Source: Acidimicrobiales bacterium (GTDB lineage: Bacteria > Actinomycetota > Acidimicrobiia > Acidimicrobiales > Aldehydirespiratoraceae). Taken from it: a stretch of 64,000 nucleotides of DNA. The notes below the pieces were generated by a model. That model was not told where the DNA came from and searched no databases. It was given only the letters and a program-made list of their open reading frames with translations. Position 1 is the first letter of the stretch. Every line of letters starts with the position of its first letter. The stretch covers positions 124,001-188,000 of the forward strand of contig JAVJSI010000014.1 in assembly GCA_040219515.1 (NCBI GenBank), read 5' to 3'. This document shows positions 28,557 through 37,437 of the stretch, piece after piece. Position numbers and translations under genes: made by a program.

Positions 28557-30220
28557 TGTGCAGAACCCTTCTCTGGATGGTTCGCCAGTTCGCGTTCGGC
28601 GATGCCGTGGAGGTCGGTGGAGAGGCGTTCGTTGATGCCGTAGTCGATCGGGCAGTCGACGAGGCTGACGCCGGGTTCGGCGAGGGCAGCCCGGAACTGC
28701 GCTTCGAAGGGCGCCTCAGGTGTCACCACGTGGGCAGCGATACCGAACGCCGCCGCGAGAGCACCGAGATCGGGGTTGGTCAACGCCACGCCGGTACGGG
28801 GTCGATCCTGTTCGTCCTGGTGCCAGGCAATGAACCCGTAGGCGTCGTCCCGTAGTACGACCACCGTGAGATCGAGACCCAGGCGCGTGGCAGTGTCGAG
28901 ATCCTGGACGTTCATCAGGAAGCCGCCGTCGCCACAGACGGCGACGACGCGATTGTCCTCGGCAAGACGGGCGGCCTCCATCGCGGTGGCGAGCCCGGCG
29001 CCCATGGTGGCGAGAGTGTTGTCGAGCAGGATCGTGTGTGGGGCGGCCGCCGGATAGTGGCGGGCGAACCAGATCTTGAAGGCCCCGTTGTCGAGGGCGA
29101 CGATGTCGGACGGGGCGAGTTCGCGCCGTATGGACCGCACGATGGCCAGCGGCGAAGGGGGGAAGTCAGGACCCTGACTCTCGGCCTCGAGCAGTCGGTC
29201 GATGACCTGCGTGGTTCGCGTCAGCTGGGTGGTGGATCGAGCGGTGATCGAGTCCGCGAGCGCCGACAGTGTCGAGGCCACGTCGCCGACGAGCTGCTCG
29301 ATCGGCTGATAGCCCCGTTCGATGGCGGCCGGAGAGGCGGCAATGTGGATGATCGACTTCGTCTCGTCGGGGTTCCAGGCCAGAGGAGGGTGTTCGACGG
29401 GCTGGTAGCCGACCGTGATCACGAGGTCCGCCGGGGCGATGCCGAGGTGGGCATAGTCGGGCCGATGGATGCCCAGAGCTCGAAGGGAGTGTCGATGGTT
29501 CTCGGGAAAGGCTCCCTTGCCGACCTGCGTCGCCAGCACCCCGATGCCGGTGCGTTCGGAGAATGCCGTCAGTTGCACAGGAACGTCGTGGAGCTGTGCA
29601 CCTTCGCTGGCGAGAATGACGACGTGCTGGGCGGCGTTGATCGACGCGGACGCCTGCGCCAGCGAGGCCGCATCGACCCGGGCTGATGATCGTCGCGGCA
29701 GCGGTCGACGGTGCGCGTCGACCGTCGCGCCGGCCACGTCTTCGGGGAGCTCCACGAGAACGGCGCCCGGCCGGCTCTCGAGCGCCCGTTGCCACGCCTC
29801 GTCGACCACCGCCGATGCGTTTCGAGGATCGTCGACGCTGGAGGCCCATCGGATGAGTGGGCGCGCCGAGGCGGGTATGTCGAGCACCTGGAACGATCCC
29901 TCGTCGTTGTCGACGCGGGGCTTCTGCCCGGTGATGGCGATGAGGGGCATGCCCCCCAGCTCGGCGTGGGCGAGACCCGTGAAGAGGTTCGTCGCGCCGG
30001 GTCCGAGCGTGGCGAGACACACTCCGGGCGATCCCGTCAATCGACCGTGCGTTGCCGCCATGAAGGCCGCGTGTTGCTCGTGGCGGGTGACCACGAGTTC
30101 GACATCGGCTCGCTCCAGTGCGTCCACGAACGCGAGGTTCTCCTCGCCGGGAAGCCCGAAGACCGTGGTGACCCCATGACCGATGAGTCGGCGGACCATC
30201 ACGTCTGCGGTGGTGGTCAC
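28553..30220 (-). CDS. Thiamine-diphosphate enzyme, acetolactate-synthase-like large subunit
   Basis: A 555-residue ThDP-dependent enzyme of the acetohydroxyacid synthase superfamily. The activating Glu lies in RHEQHAAFMA (about residue 48), and the ThDP-binding motif is GDGGFLMN (about residue 430), ending in VVVLRDDAYGF where most relatives have Asn pairs. No small regulatory subunit is adjacent, so a catabolic AlsS-type or a benzoylformate-decarboxylase-like role is more likely than branched-chain synthesis. GTG 30220 is the start. Coupled to ALDH. Confidence 0.8.
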   Translation of the reverse strand: MTTTADVMVRRLIGHGVTTVFGLPGEENLAFVDALERADVELVVTRHEQHAAFMAATHGRLTGSPGVCLATLGPGATNLFTGLAHAELGGMPLIAITGQKPRVDNDEGSFQVLDIPASARPLIRWASSVDDPRNASAVVDEAWQRALESRPGAVLVELPEDVAGATVDAHRRPLPRRSSARVDAASLAQASASINAAQHVVILASEGAQLHDVPVQLTAFSERTGIGVLATQVGKGAFPENHRHSLRALGIHRPDYAHLGIAPADLVITVGYQPVEHPPLAWNPDETKSIIHIAASPAAIERGYQPIEQLVGDVASTLSALADSITARSTTQLTRTTQVIDRLLEAESQGPDFPPSPLAIVRSIRRELAPSDIVALDNGAFKIWFARHYPAAAPHTILLDNTLATMGAGLATAMEAARLAEDNRVVAVCGDGGFLMNVQDLDTATRLGLDLTVVVLRDDAYGFIAWHQDEQDRPRTGVALTNPDLGALAAAFGIAAHVVTPEAPFEAQFRAALAEPGVSLVDCPIDYGINERLSTDLHGIAERELANHPEKGSAQ

Positions 30221-30284
30221 GAACGGGGTCCGATCGTGCTGCTGAACGTGATGAGAGTGAGCATGGGCGCCCGACCCGAGGAGG

Positions 30285-30356
30285 TCAGACCCGCTTCGCG
30301 AAGTAGATGATCGCGAGGATGACGAGAATCGTGAGGAGAATGCTTCCGTAGACCAT
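30285..30356 (-). CDS. Tiny single-helix membrane protein (23 aa)
   Basis: A 23-codon gene: MVYG, then an uninterrupted hydrophobic run (residues 5-19) and a basic FAKRV tail. GAAAGGA stands six nt before ATG 30356, a good ribosome-binding site. It lies 65 bp ahead of the ThDP-enzyme gene on the same strand, so it may be the first gene of that operon. The length and one-helix design resemble small regulatory membrane peptides; homology was not judged. Confidence 0.55.
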   Translation of the reverse strand: MVYGSILLTILVILAIIYFAKRV

Positions 30357-30513
30357 GAGAGTCCTTTCGTGGGCGAAGAGAGTTCTTCGCTGATCGGCCT
30401 GAGCTACCCCCTGCACGGCCCCGCCAAACCACAGCCCTGCCCGACCCGCCGGGGTGGGTTTCGTCGCCGGCCCGTCGGGGAAGAACCCAGGTCACCCGTA
30501 CAAGGAGTCATTC

Positions 30514-30870
30514 ATGGGAATCATCCGCAAGACCGCATCCATCGTCACCCTGGGAACGATCAACTTCCGCAGCAAGGGCGAACTCCTCGAGCGGGCTCGA
30601 GGAGAGCGGGACACCGCGCAGGCCGACCTCGAGAAGGCGGAACGGCAGAAGGCGAAGCTCGCAGAACGGGCCGAGCGGGCCCGCAAGCGGGCCGAGAAGG
30701 CAGAATTGGACGCCATCGCCACGGCCAAGTCGGCGAAGCGTCGGGCCAAGCGGACCAAGGCGAAGCGAGATGCGGTCGACACGGCGGCCTCGCTTTCTCG
30801 CCGAGGCCGCCGCAAGCTTCGTCGCGAAGCCGATCGTGCGGCCGACGCCGTCAGTGATCTGACCGGCTGA
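30514..30870 (+). CDS. Small basic coiled-coil protein, unknown
   Basis: A 118-residue, very Lys/Arg/Ala/Glu-rich protein with a long predicted coiled coil (about residues 25-112, built from heptad-like ERAERARKRAEKAE text). The N-terminal MGIIRKTASIVTLGTINF is mildly hydrophobic and may contact the membrane. ATG 30514 is preceded by AAGGAG. I do not recognise the family; a nucleoid or cell-envelope structural role is possible but not shown. Confidence 0.65.
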   Translation: MGIIRKTASIVTLGTINFRSKGELLERARGERDTAQADLEKAERQKAKLAERAERARKRAEKAELDAIATAKSAKRRAKRTKAKRDAVDTAASLSRRGRRKLRREADRAADAVSDLTG

Positions 30871-30885
30871 CCTGCCGCGGCGCGC

Positions 30886-30891
30886 TACCGT
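30886..30891 (+). promoter_or_regulatory. Putative -10 box TACCGT
   Basis: TACCGT followed by 7 nt and ATG 30899; only 28 bp separate this start from the upstream stop. Another case of the leaderless-like layout. Confidence 0.35.
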
Positions 30892-30898
30892 CGCGGCG

Positions 30899-31717
30899 AT
30901 GGCCGAGACATGGAAGTCGCCGGGGCGATCGGGCCGCGTGCTCTACGCCGTGGCCGCACTCTTCTTCGGTGGTCTCGTCACGGTCTTCGCGCGATTGCGA
31001 GTGGCCAAGCAACGCGGCCGGCGGCGAGCCGCCCGCGCCCTGCCGGACGGCCCGATCATCATCGTGTCGAACCACGCCGGCTACGCCGACGGCGTGCTGC
31101 TCGCCCTGGTCTGTCGGCGCATGGGCCGTTCCGTGCGACTCCTCGCCACCGCGGGCGTCTTTCGCGCGCCCCTGATCGGCTCGCTGGCCCGGCGGCTCGG
31201 GTTCATCCCGGTTGCCCGGGGCACGAAGGACGCGGCCGGTGCGCTCGCGCCTGCCGCTGAGGCACTGGCTGCAGGCGAAGCCGTGGCGATCTTCCCGGAG
31301 GGTCGCACCACGCGCGACCCGAACCACTGGCCGGAGAGAGCGAAGACAGGGGCGGTGCGGCTGGCGTTGCAGAGCGGCGCACCGATCGTGCCCGTCGCAA
31401 TGGTCGGAACCCACCGGGTGCTCGGTCGTGGCGCGTCGGTCGGGTCGATCATGGTCAATGTGGTGTTGCGTCCCGCTGTGCTCACCGATGTGGGCGAGCC
31501 GATCGACGTGCAGGCGATGGCCGGCGATGCGCCGCTCGACAACGAAGGAGTGCGCGAGCTGACCGATCGGGTGTGGGCCCGGATCGTCGCGCTGGTCGAG
31601 GCGCTGCGCGAGGAGGCTGCGCCCGACCCCTCCGGTGTGATGCCCGACACCGACGAGGGCGACACCGACCAAGACCTTGGCGACTACGACAGTGTGCTGA
31701 ACGGGAGTGATTCATAG
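30899..31717 (+). CDS. 1-acyl-glycerol-3-phosphate acyltransferase (PlsC-like)
   Basis: A 272-residue acyltransferase. One hydrophobic N-terminal segment (about 15-35) is followed by the catalytic NHAGYAD (HX4D box), then FIPVARG, and FPEGRTT, the glycerophosphate-binding motif. Such enzymes acylate lysophosphatidate in membrane lipid synthesis or ornithine/mycolate-type lipids. The acidic C-terminal tail (about residues 245-272) is extra. Its 3' end overlaps the convergent P450 gene by 34 bp. Confidence 0.88.
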   Translation: MAETWKSPGRSGRVLYAVAALFFGGLVTVFARLRVAKQRGRRRAARALPDGPIIIVSNHAGYADGVLLALVCRRMGRSVRLLATAGVFRAPLIGSLARRLGFIPVARGTKDAAGALAPAAEALAAGEAVAIFPEGRTTRDPNHWPERAKTGAVRLALQSGAPIVPVAMVGTHRVLGRGASVGSIMVNVVLRPAVLTDVGEPIDVQAMAGDAPLDNEGVRELTDRVWARIVALVEALREEAAPDPSGVMPDTDEGDTDQDLGDYDSVLNGSDS

Positions 31718-32880
31718 CGGCGAACGAACGCGCCCGGTGCGAACCGGCCCGCGTCGGCGTCGACGGCGAAGTCGGGGAAGCGCCGCAACAACTCCTCGAG
31801 GGCGACGGCGGCTTGGAGACGCGCCGCCGCGGCTCCGAGGCAGTGGTGGGCGCCGTAGCCGAGGCTGAGGATGCGGGCGGGGTGCCGGCGCACGTCGAGT
31901 TCGTGGGCGCGTGGGCCGTACTCGCGCTCGTCGCGGCCGGCAGACCCGTACAGCAGCATCACCTTGGTCCCCGCGGGGATGGTCGTGCCGTGGAGGGTCA
32001 CCTCCTCGGTGGTGGTGCGGGCCAGATTCTGCACCGGCGAGGTGAGGCGGAGGAACTCGTCGACCGAAGCCCCGATCAGCGTCGGTTCGGCGAGAAGGTG
32101 AGCGCGTTGATCGCGGTGAGCCGTCAACAGTTCTGCGGCGCCACCGAGCAGCCCGGTCGTGGTGTCGTTGCCGCCGGTGACCATGGTGAAGACGAATCCG
32201 ATGATCCAACCCGGCGTCGCCACTTCCGGGCCCACCTCGACGAGGCCGGACACGAGGTCGTCGGCCGGCTCGAGCCGGCGGCGCTCGATCAGTTCGTCGC
32301 CGAAGGCGAACAGTCCCGCGAACGCGTCGGCTGCGGACCCGAAGGAGTCGGACGCGGTGGCAGCGACGATCGCGTCGGTCCACCCATCGAAACGCGCCCG
32401 GTCGGCTTCGGGCACGCCGAGATAGTGGGCCACCACCGAACTGGGAAGGGGCTTGAACAGCCGCTCGACGATGTCGCACGACCCGCTCGCCTCGATCTCG
32501 TCGAGGCGGTCGTTCACGAAGCCGCGGACCTGGTCCTCGATCGCCTGCACCCGTCGGGGCGTCATCGGCCTGCTCACGAGCCGCCGCATGTCCGTGTGAT
32601 CGGGCGGGTCCATCATCACGATCGGTCGGGCGTCGTCGCTGAACATCGCGGCGCCGTCGCGATCCGGGGTGAGCCCCTCGGCCGACGAGAACCTCCCCGT
32701 GTCGCGAGCGGCGGCGAACACGTCGGCGAAACGGGACAGCACGAAGAAGTCGCCATGCACCTCGTGGGCGACCCGGTGCACGGGCGCCTCGTCGCGCAGG
32801 CGCCGATAGTCGTCCCACGGCTCGCGCCAGGACTCGCCCGAACGGAGAACGTACGGATCTCCGATGTGCGCCTCCGTCAT
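31684..32880 (-). CDS. Cytochrome P450
   Basis: A 398-residue soluble P450. I-helix TGGNDTT (residues 235-241), ExxR Glu275-Arg278, and the haem-binding loop LGYGAHHCLG with ligand Cys347. In that loop the usual Phe (FGxGxHxCxG) is replaced by Leu. The group resembles CYP125/CYP142-like actinobacterial steroid or fatty-acid hydroxylases, though the exact family cannot be set by eye. Neighbours (TauD, SRPBCC) do not fix a pathway. It is divergent from the TauD gene. Confidence 0.9.
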   Translation of the reverse strand: MTEAHIGDPYVLRSGESWREPWDDYRRLRDEAPVHRVAHEVHGDFFVLSRFADVFAAARDTGRFSSAEGLTPDRDGAAMFSDDARPIVMMDPPDHTDMRRLVSRPMTPRRVQAIEDQVRGFVNDRLDEIEASGSCDIVERLFKPLPSSVVAHYLGVPEADRARFDGWTDAIVAATASDSFGSAADAFAGLFAFGDELIERRRLEPADDLVSGLVEVGPEVATPGWIIGFVFTMVTGGNDTTTGLLGGAAELLTAHRDQRAHLLAEPTLIGASVDEFLRLTSPVQNLARTTTEEVTLHGTTIPAGTKVMLLYGSAGRDEREYGPRAHELDVRRHPARILSLGYGAHHCLGAAAARLQAAVALEELLRRFPDFAVDADAGRFAPGAFVRRYESLPFSTLS

Positions 32881-32920
32881 TCCTCCCCCGTTCGCGTGAA
32901 GGCGAACGCTAGTGGAGGTC

Positions 32921-32926
32921 TAGGGT
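32921..32926 (+). promoter_or_regulatory. Putative -10 box TAGGGT (leaderless)
   Basis: TAGGGT, 6 nt, ATG 32933. No SD. The intergenic gap to the divergent P450 is only 52 bp. Confidence 0.4.
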
Positions 32927-32932
32927 CGGGCG

Positions 32933-33796
32933 ATGACGTTCGAGGTGGTGGCCAGCGGCCAGGTGTGCGGCGCCGAGGTTCGCGGCGTGGATCTCCGAGT
33001 CCCGCTCGATGCATCGAGCATCGCGGCGATCCGCCGGGCCTGGCTCGATCACAAGGTGCTGGCCTTCCCCGACCAGCACCTGCGCGACCACGACCTGGAG
33101 CGCATCACCTGCTACTTCGGTCCGTTCGGCGACGACCCCTACTTCGAGTCGATCGGCGGCCATCCACACGTCGTCGCGATCCATCGGGCCGCCGACGAGA
33201 CCGCACCGGTCTTCGCCGACTCATGGCATGCCGATTGGACCTTCCAGGAGTACCCGCCCGACGGCACGTGTCTCTACGGCAAGATCATCCCGCCCGAGGG
33301 TGGCGACACGTGGTTCATCGATCAGCAGAAGGCGCTCGAGGCGATGCCCCCGGATCTCCGTGCCCGGCTCGATGGCCGAATGGCCGTGCACTCGGCCCGG
33401 CGCGGCTATTCCCCCGACGGGCTCTACGGCGACGACGACACCCATACCCGGGCCATGAAGATCCGGGTGAGCGACGAGGCCTACGCGACGCAACTGCACC
33501 CGCTGATCCGGCGCCACCCGGAGACGGGCGCCGCCACGCTCTACGGCACCCTCGGCTACATCATCGGCATCGATGGCCTGGACGAGGACGCCGGCAACGC
33601 GCTGCTCGCAGAGCTCTATGCCTGGCAGACCCGGGAAGAGTTCCGGATGGTGCTGCGGTGGGAGGCCGACACGTTCGTGATGTGGGACAACCGGTGTGTG
33701 CTGCATCGCGCGACCGGCGGCTACGACGGCCACGAACGGTTGCTCCACCGCACCACCATCGGCTACAACTCCGCCGTACGACGAGAGGGACCCTGA
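32933..33796 (+). CDS. TauD/TfdA-family 2-oxoglutarate/Fe(II) dioxygenase
   Basis: A 287-residue member of the alpha-ketoglutarate-dependent dioxygenases (taurine, 2,4-D). The facial triad is His99 and Asp101 (WHADWTF) and His258 (CVLHRAT), with Arg273 (HRTT) for 2-oxoglutarate binding. It oxidises sulfonates, aryloxyacids or related compounds. The stop shares one base with the ATG of the SRPBCC gene (TGATG), so they are coupled. Confidence 0.9.
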   Translation: MTFEVVASGQVCGAEVRGVDLRVPLDASSIAAIRRAWLDHKVLAFPDQHLRDHDLERITCYFGPFGDDPYFESIGGHPHVVAIHRAADETAPVFADSWHADWTFQEYPPDGTCLYGKIIPPEGGDTWFIDQQKALEAMPPDLRARLDGRMAVHSARRGYSPDGLYGDDDTHTRAMKIRVSDEAYATQLHPLIRRHPETGAATLYGTLGYIIGIDGLDEDAGNALLAELYAWQTREEFRMVLRWEADTFVMWDNRCVLHRATGGYDGHERLLHRTTIGYNSAVRREGP

Positions 33797-34290
33797 TGGC
33801 CAACACGCAGCGACTCGAGGTCGACCGGACGATCGCGGCCGACCCGCACACGATCTTCGAGCTGCTCCGCAGCCCCGAGGGCCATGTCCGGATCGACGCC
33901 TCCGGCATGCTGATGTCGTCGACCGGCGAACCCGCCGGCGCGGTGGGCGACACGTTCACGATCCACATGGACCGGGACTCGCTGCGAGACTTCGAGCTCG
34001 GTGAATACGACGTCACCGTGGTGATCACCAGGTTCGAGCAGGATCGCGAGATCGCGTGGACGGTCGACGGATCGTTCGATCCGCCCATCGGTCACTACTA
34101 CGGCTACCGGCTCGAGGAGATCGAGGGCGGCACCCGCGTCACGTCGTACTACGACTGGTCAGAGCTCCACGAGAACTACGCGTCGATGGCCGAGAACGTG
34201 TTTCCGGTCATCAAGGAGATCGGGCTTCGGGCCACCTTGGGCATCCTCGCCCGCACCGTCGCTCCCGGCGCGCGTCGCCCCGACGCCTGA
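33796..34290 (+). CDS. SRPBCC-family protein
   Basis: A 164-residue START-like protein. It opens with LEVDRTIAADPHTIFELL, continues with the HMDRDSLRDFELGEYDVTVV strand pair, and shows the long C-terminal helix (about residues 130-150). Likely binds a hydrophobic ligand. ATG 33796 shares its A with the stop of the TauD gene. It may carry or sense the dioxygenase substrate; this is inference. Confidence 0.78.
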   Translation: MANTQRLEVDRTIAADPHTIFELLRSPEGHVRIDASGMLMSSTGEPAGAVGDTFTIHMDRDSLRDFELGEYDVTVVITRFEQDREIAWTVDGSFDPPIGHYYGYRLEEIEGGTRVTSYYDWSELHENYASMAENVFPVIKEIGLRATLGILARTVAPGARRPDA

Positions 34291-34307
34291 CGCTCGGTCG
34301 GCGGTGT

Positions 34308-35714
34308 TCAACCGGGCGGCAGGGTCTTTCCGGGGTTGAACAGGTCATCGGGGTCGAGGGTCCGCTTCAGCAGCCGCATGAGCTCCCACTCGATCGGCGG
34401 CTTCTGTGGTTCGACGCGGTCACGTAGCAGCAGACCGAGGCCGTGTTCGGCACTGAGGGTGCCGTGCAGTCGGAACACCAGTGCGTCGATCTCGCGCTGC
34501 AGCTCGGGCTTGGCATCGGCGAATGCGGCGATCGCGTCGTCGTTCGTCGGCAGGATCATCATGTGGATGTTGCCGTCGCCGACGTGGCCGAAACCGTAGC
34601 AATGCGCCATCGGCGCGATGTCGGCGGCCAGGTCGGTGACCCGCTCGACGAACTCGGCGATGTGGTCGATCGGCACCGCGGTGTCGAGCTTGAGTCCGAG
34701 CTGGTGGTGATCGGGGTAGATCCTCGTCGGCGGGAGCTCGTCGCGGATCATCCAGAGGGTCGACTCCTGCTCGGCCGTGGCGGCGACGACCGCGTCGGTG
34801 ACGAACCCCTGTGTGCTGGCCGCTGCGAGGAACGAGGTCAGCTGCTCTGTCACCGGAGCCGACGACGCCACCTTCACCAGGACGTAGTACGCGGCCCGGG
34901 TGTCGATCGGGTGCGCCACGCCGTAGCGCGAGCACACCCTTTCGATGGCGACCTCCGGCATCAGCTCGAACGCGGTGAGCGTGCCGGGCGCGTGGTCGTG
35001 GGCCAGGGAGAGCAGGGGCATGAGGGCGCCGAGTCCGCTGATCGCCGCCAGGGCGGACTGGCTGTGGGGCGTGGCCGGTACCAGCTTCAGCACTGCGGAC
35101 GTCACGATGCCCAGCGTGCCTTCGGCGCCGATGAAGAGCTGTTTCAGGTCGTAGCCCGAGGAGTCCTTCCGCAGCGACCGGCGCCCGTCCCAGATGCGGC
35201 CATCGGCGAGCACGACCTCGAGACCGAGCACATGGTCGCGGAAGTTGCCGTAGCGCACCACGTTGTTGCCGCCGGCATCGGTGGCGATGGCGCCGCCGAT
35301 GGTGGCCGTGCCGCGCGCACCCCAGTCGGGGGCGAAGGTGCGGTCGACGGCGGCGGCCGCCTCGTGGAGTGCCTCGATGGTCACCCCGGCCTGGGCGGTG
35401 ATGCTCCAGCGGTCGGCGTCGACCGAGATGATCTCGGTGAGCCGGTCGAGCGACAGCACCACCGATGCCCGGCCCGTGGGTGCGACGGTGCCCCCGGAGA
35501 GGCCGGTGTCGCCACCTCGCGCCACGATGGCCACTCCGGCCTCGGCACAAACCCGCACGACCGCCGCCACCTCGGCGGTGGTCGCCGGTCGGACCACGAC
35601 GGGTTCTTCGGCAGGATCGGCCGGGGAAACGACGGAGCGGGGGCCCAGCGACTGCGCCAGCCGTTCGAGGAACTCGATGCCGGCGTTCTCGTCCTCCACT
35701 GCGGGAATCTCCAT
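34308..35714 (-). CDS. FAD-binding oxidoreductase (GlcD/D-2-hydroxyacid dehydrogenase type)
   Basis: A 468-residue VAO/PCMH-family flavoprotein. The FAD-binding segment is VAIVARGGDTGLSGGTVAP (residues about 61-78), followed by TIGGAIATDAGGNNVVRYG. The C-terminal part has HVGDGNIHMM, LSAEHGLG and the LFNPGKTLPPG ending. It oxidises D-2-hydroxyacids such as D-lactate or D-2-hydroxyglutarate, passing electrons to the respiratory chain or an ETF. ATG 35714 was chosen because it starts the family sequence; TACTGT lies 8 nt upstream. Confidence 0.88.
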   Translation of the reverse strand: MEIPAVEDENAGIEFLERLAQSLGPRSVVSPADPAEEPVVVRPATTAEVAAVVRVCAEAGVAIVARGGDTGLSGGTVAPTGRASVVLSLDRLTEIISVDADRWSITAQAGVTIEALHEAAAAVDRTFAPDWGARGTATIGGAIATDAGGNNVVRYGNFRDHVLGLEVVLADGRIWDGRRSLRKDSSGYDLKQLFIGAEGTLGIVTSAVLKLVPATPHSQSALAAISGLGALMPLLSLAHDHAPGTLTAFELMPEVAIERVCSRYGVAHPIDTRAAYYVLVKVASSAPVTEQLTSFLAAASTQGFVTDAVVAATAEQESTLWMIRDELPPTRIYPDHHQLGLKLDTAVPIDHIAEFVERVTDLAADIAPMAHCYGFGHVGDGNIHMMILPTNDDAIAAFADAKPELQREIDALVFRLHGTLSAEHGLGLLLRDRVEPQKPPIEWELMRLLKRTLDPDDLFNPGKTLPPG

Positions 35715-35768
35715 CCCGGTCGACAGTACGGTGCTACGAAGTGGTTTACGAGCATGGGAGGCCCACGC

Positions 35769-37196
35769 ATGCGGGACCAGATTCTGATCGACGGTGAATG
35801 GCGCGACGGCACGGACGGGCAGCGAATCGCGGTGCTCGACCCGGCGACCGGCGAGGAGATCGCGTCCGTCGCGGCGGGGACGGCGGCTGATGCGACGGCC
35901 GCCGTCGATGCGGCCGACCGGGCCCAGCGATCGTGGGCGGCGACGCCGCCTCGAGAGCGAGCCGAAGTGCTCCGGGGCTGTTGGTCGACGCTGGTGGATC
36001 ACACCGAGGAGCTCGCGGAACTGATCACCCGCGAGCACGGAAAGCCGCTGGCCGATGCCCGCGGCGAGGTTGCCTACGGTGCCGAGTTCTTCCGTTGGAA
36101 CAGTGAGGAGGCGGTCCGGATCCACGGATCGATGGGGACGGCGCCCGGCGGGGCGAACAGGATCATCGTGCGACATCCGCCGGTCGGCGTCGTCGTGATG
36201 GTGACCCCGTGGAACTTCCCGGCCGCGATGATCACCCGCAAGGTGGCGCCGGCGTTGGCCGCGGGCAACGCAGTGGTCATCAAGCCGCCGAAGGAGACTC
36301 CGCTCACGGCCCTTCGGGTGGCCGAGCTCTGCCAGAAGGCCGGCGTGCCCGATGGGGTGATCAACGTCGTGCCCACGCAGGATTCCGGCGCCTGGTTCGA
36401 CGCGGCGACCGCACATCGGGCGACCCGCATGGTGTCGTTCACCGGTTCGACCGAGGTCGGCCGAGTCCTCCTGCGGCGATGCGCCGACCGGGTCCTGAAG
36501 GTGGCCATGGAGCTCGGCGGCAACGCACCGTTCATCGTGTTCGACGATGCCGATCTCGACGCTGCCGTGGAGGGCGCCATGGTGGCGAAGATGCGTCACT
36601 CGGCCGAGACCTGCACGGCGGCGAATCGGTTCTTCGTCGAGACCGCAGTGGCTGCCGAGTTCACCGAGCGACTGGCCGCCGCGATGTCGGCCGTGGAGGT
36701 CGGCAGCGGACTCGACGCCGGCGTGACGTGTGGACCCATGATCAACCCGGCAGCCGTCGAGTCGATCGGATCGCTCGTGCGAGCTGCCGTCGGGGAGGGT
36801 GCCCGGGTGGCGACCGGCGGCGAGGCGGTCGACGGCCCCGGGTACTTCTTCACGCCGACCGTGCTGGGCGACGTCGACGCGTCATCGGCCATCACCCGCG
36901 AGGAGATCTTCGGACCGGTGGCACCGGTGATCCCGTTCGACGACCACGACGAGATGGTGACCCATGCCAACGACACCGAGATGGGTCTGGCCGCATACGT
37001 GTACACCCGCGATCTGGCCAAGGGCCTGGCGGTGGCCGAACGCATCGAGGCCGGAATGGTCGGTGTCAATCGCGGGGCGATGTCGGACCCGGCGGCGCCG
37101 TTCGGCGGTATGAAGCAATCGGGCCTGGGCCGGGAAGGCGCCAGCGAGGGGATCTACGAGTTCTGCGAGACGCAGTACATCGCCGCGAGCTGGTAG
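35769..37196 (+). CDS. NAD(P)-dependent aldehyde dehydrogenase (GabD-like)
   Basis: A 475-residue ALDH with catalytic Cys282 in AETCTAANR and Glu248 in MELGG; it ends with the GGMKQSGLGREGASEGI segment of the succinate-semialdehyde group. ATG 35769 was preferred to the ATG five codons upstream because GGGAGG lies seven nt before it. Diverges from the FAD oxidase by 54 bp, a typical setting for hydroxy-acid/semialdehyde catabolism such as 4-hydroxybutyrate; the substrate is inference. Confidence 0.9.
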   Translation: MRDQILIDGEWRDGTDGQRIAVLDPATGEEIASVAAGTAADATAAVDAADRAQRSWAATPPRERAEVLRGCWSTLVDHTEELAELITREHGKPLADARGEVAYGAEFFRWNSEEAVRIHGSMGTAPGGANRIIVRHPPVGVVVMVTPWNFPAAMITRKVAPALAAGNAVVIKPPKETPLTALRVAELCQKAGVPDGVINVVPTQDSGAWFDAATAHRATRMVSFTGSTEVGRVLLRRCADRVLKVAMELGGNAPFIVFDDADLDAAVEGAMVAKMRHSAETCTAANRFFVETAVAAEFTERLAAAMSAVEVGSGLDAGVTCGPMINPAAVESIGSLVRAAVGEGARVATGGEAVDGPGYFFTPTVLGDVDASSAITREEIFGPVAPVIPFDDHDEMVTHANDTEMGLAAYVYTRDLAKGLAVAERIEAGMVGVNRGAMSDPAAPFGGMKQSGLGREGASEGIYEFCETQYIAASW

Positions 37197-37200
37197 GCGC

Positions 37201-37305
37201 TCAGGCGGTGGTCTGCTCCGCGGCCAGGTCATGGGCGAGAAGGGCGACGGCGCCGACGAGCGCCAGGGTCAGGAACGCAATCAGTGTCAGGGCGGCGAGA
37301 ATCAT
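37201..37305 (-). CDS. Small hydrophobic membrane protein (34 aa)
   Basis: A 34-codon gene: MILAALTLIAFLTLAL and a further hydrophobic run (residues 2-24), then the polar tail HDLAAEQTTA. GAAGGAG precedes ATG 37305 by six nt, so translation is likely. Its start is 55 bp from a perfect inverted repeat (37360-37382), suggesting regulated expression. No family recognised. Confidence 0.6.
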   Translation of the reverse strand: MILAALTLIAFLTLALVGAVALLAHDLAAEQTTA

Positions 37306-37359
37306 TGTCGTCTCCTTCGACGGAACAACGGCGGCGGGCCCGTTCCTTTGATGACGGTC

Positions 37360-37382
37360 ACGTTACGAACATGACGTAACGT
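37360..37382. promoter_or_regulatory. Inverted repeat ACGTTAC-N9-GTAACGT, likely operator
   Basis: Two perfect 7-bp arms around a 9-bp spacer, resembling TetR-family operators. The surrounding stretch also holds a 12-bp direct repeat, atgacggtcacg, at 37351-37362 and 37388-37399. The site is upstream of the 34-aa membrane peptide gene on the minus strand. No regulator gene is next to it. Confidence 0.55.
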
Positions 37383-37437
37383 TGTCAATGACGGTCACGC
37401 GTAGTGGTTTGCTGCTCTCGCTGATATGTCGGCGTGC

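Noticed and set aside
28553-30220. Biosynthetic acetolactate synthase (ilvB)
   Set aside because: No small subunit (ilvN) or ilvC is adjacent and the partner gene is an aldehyde dehydrogenase, so a catabolic ThDP enzyme is more likely.
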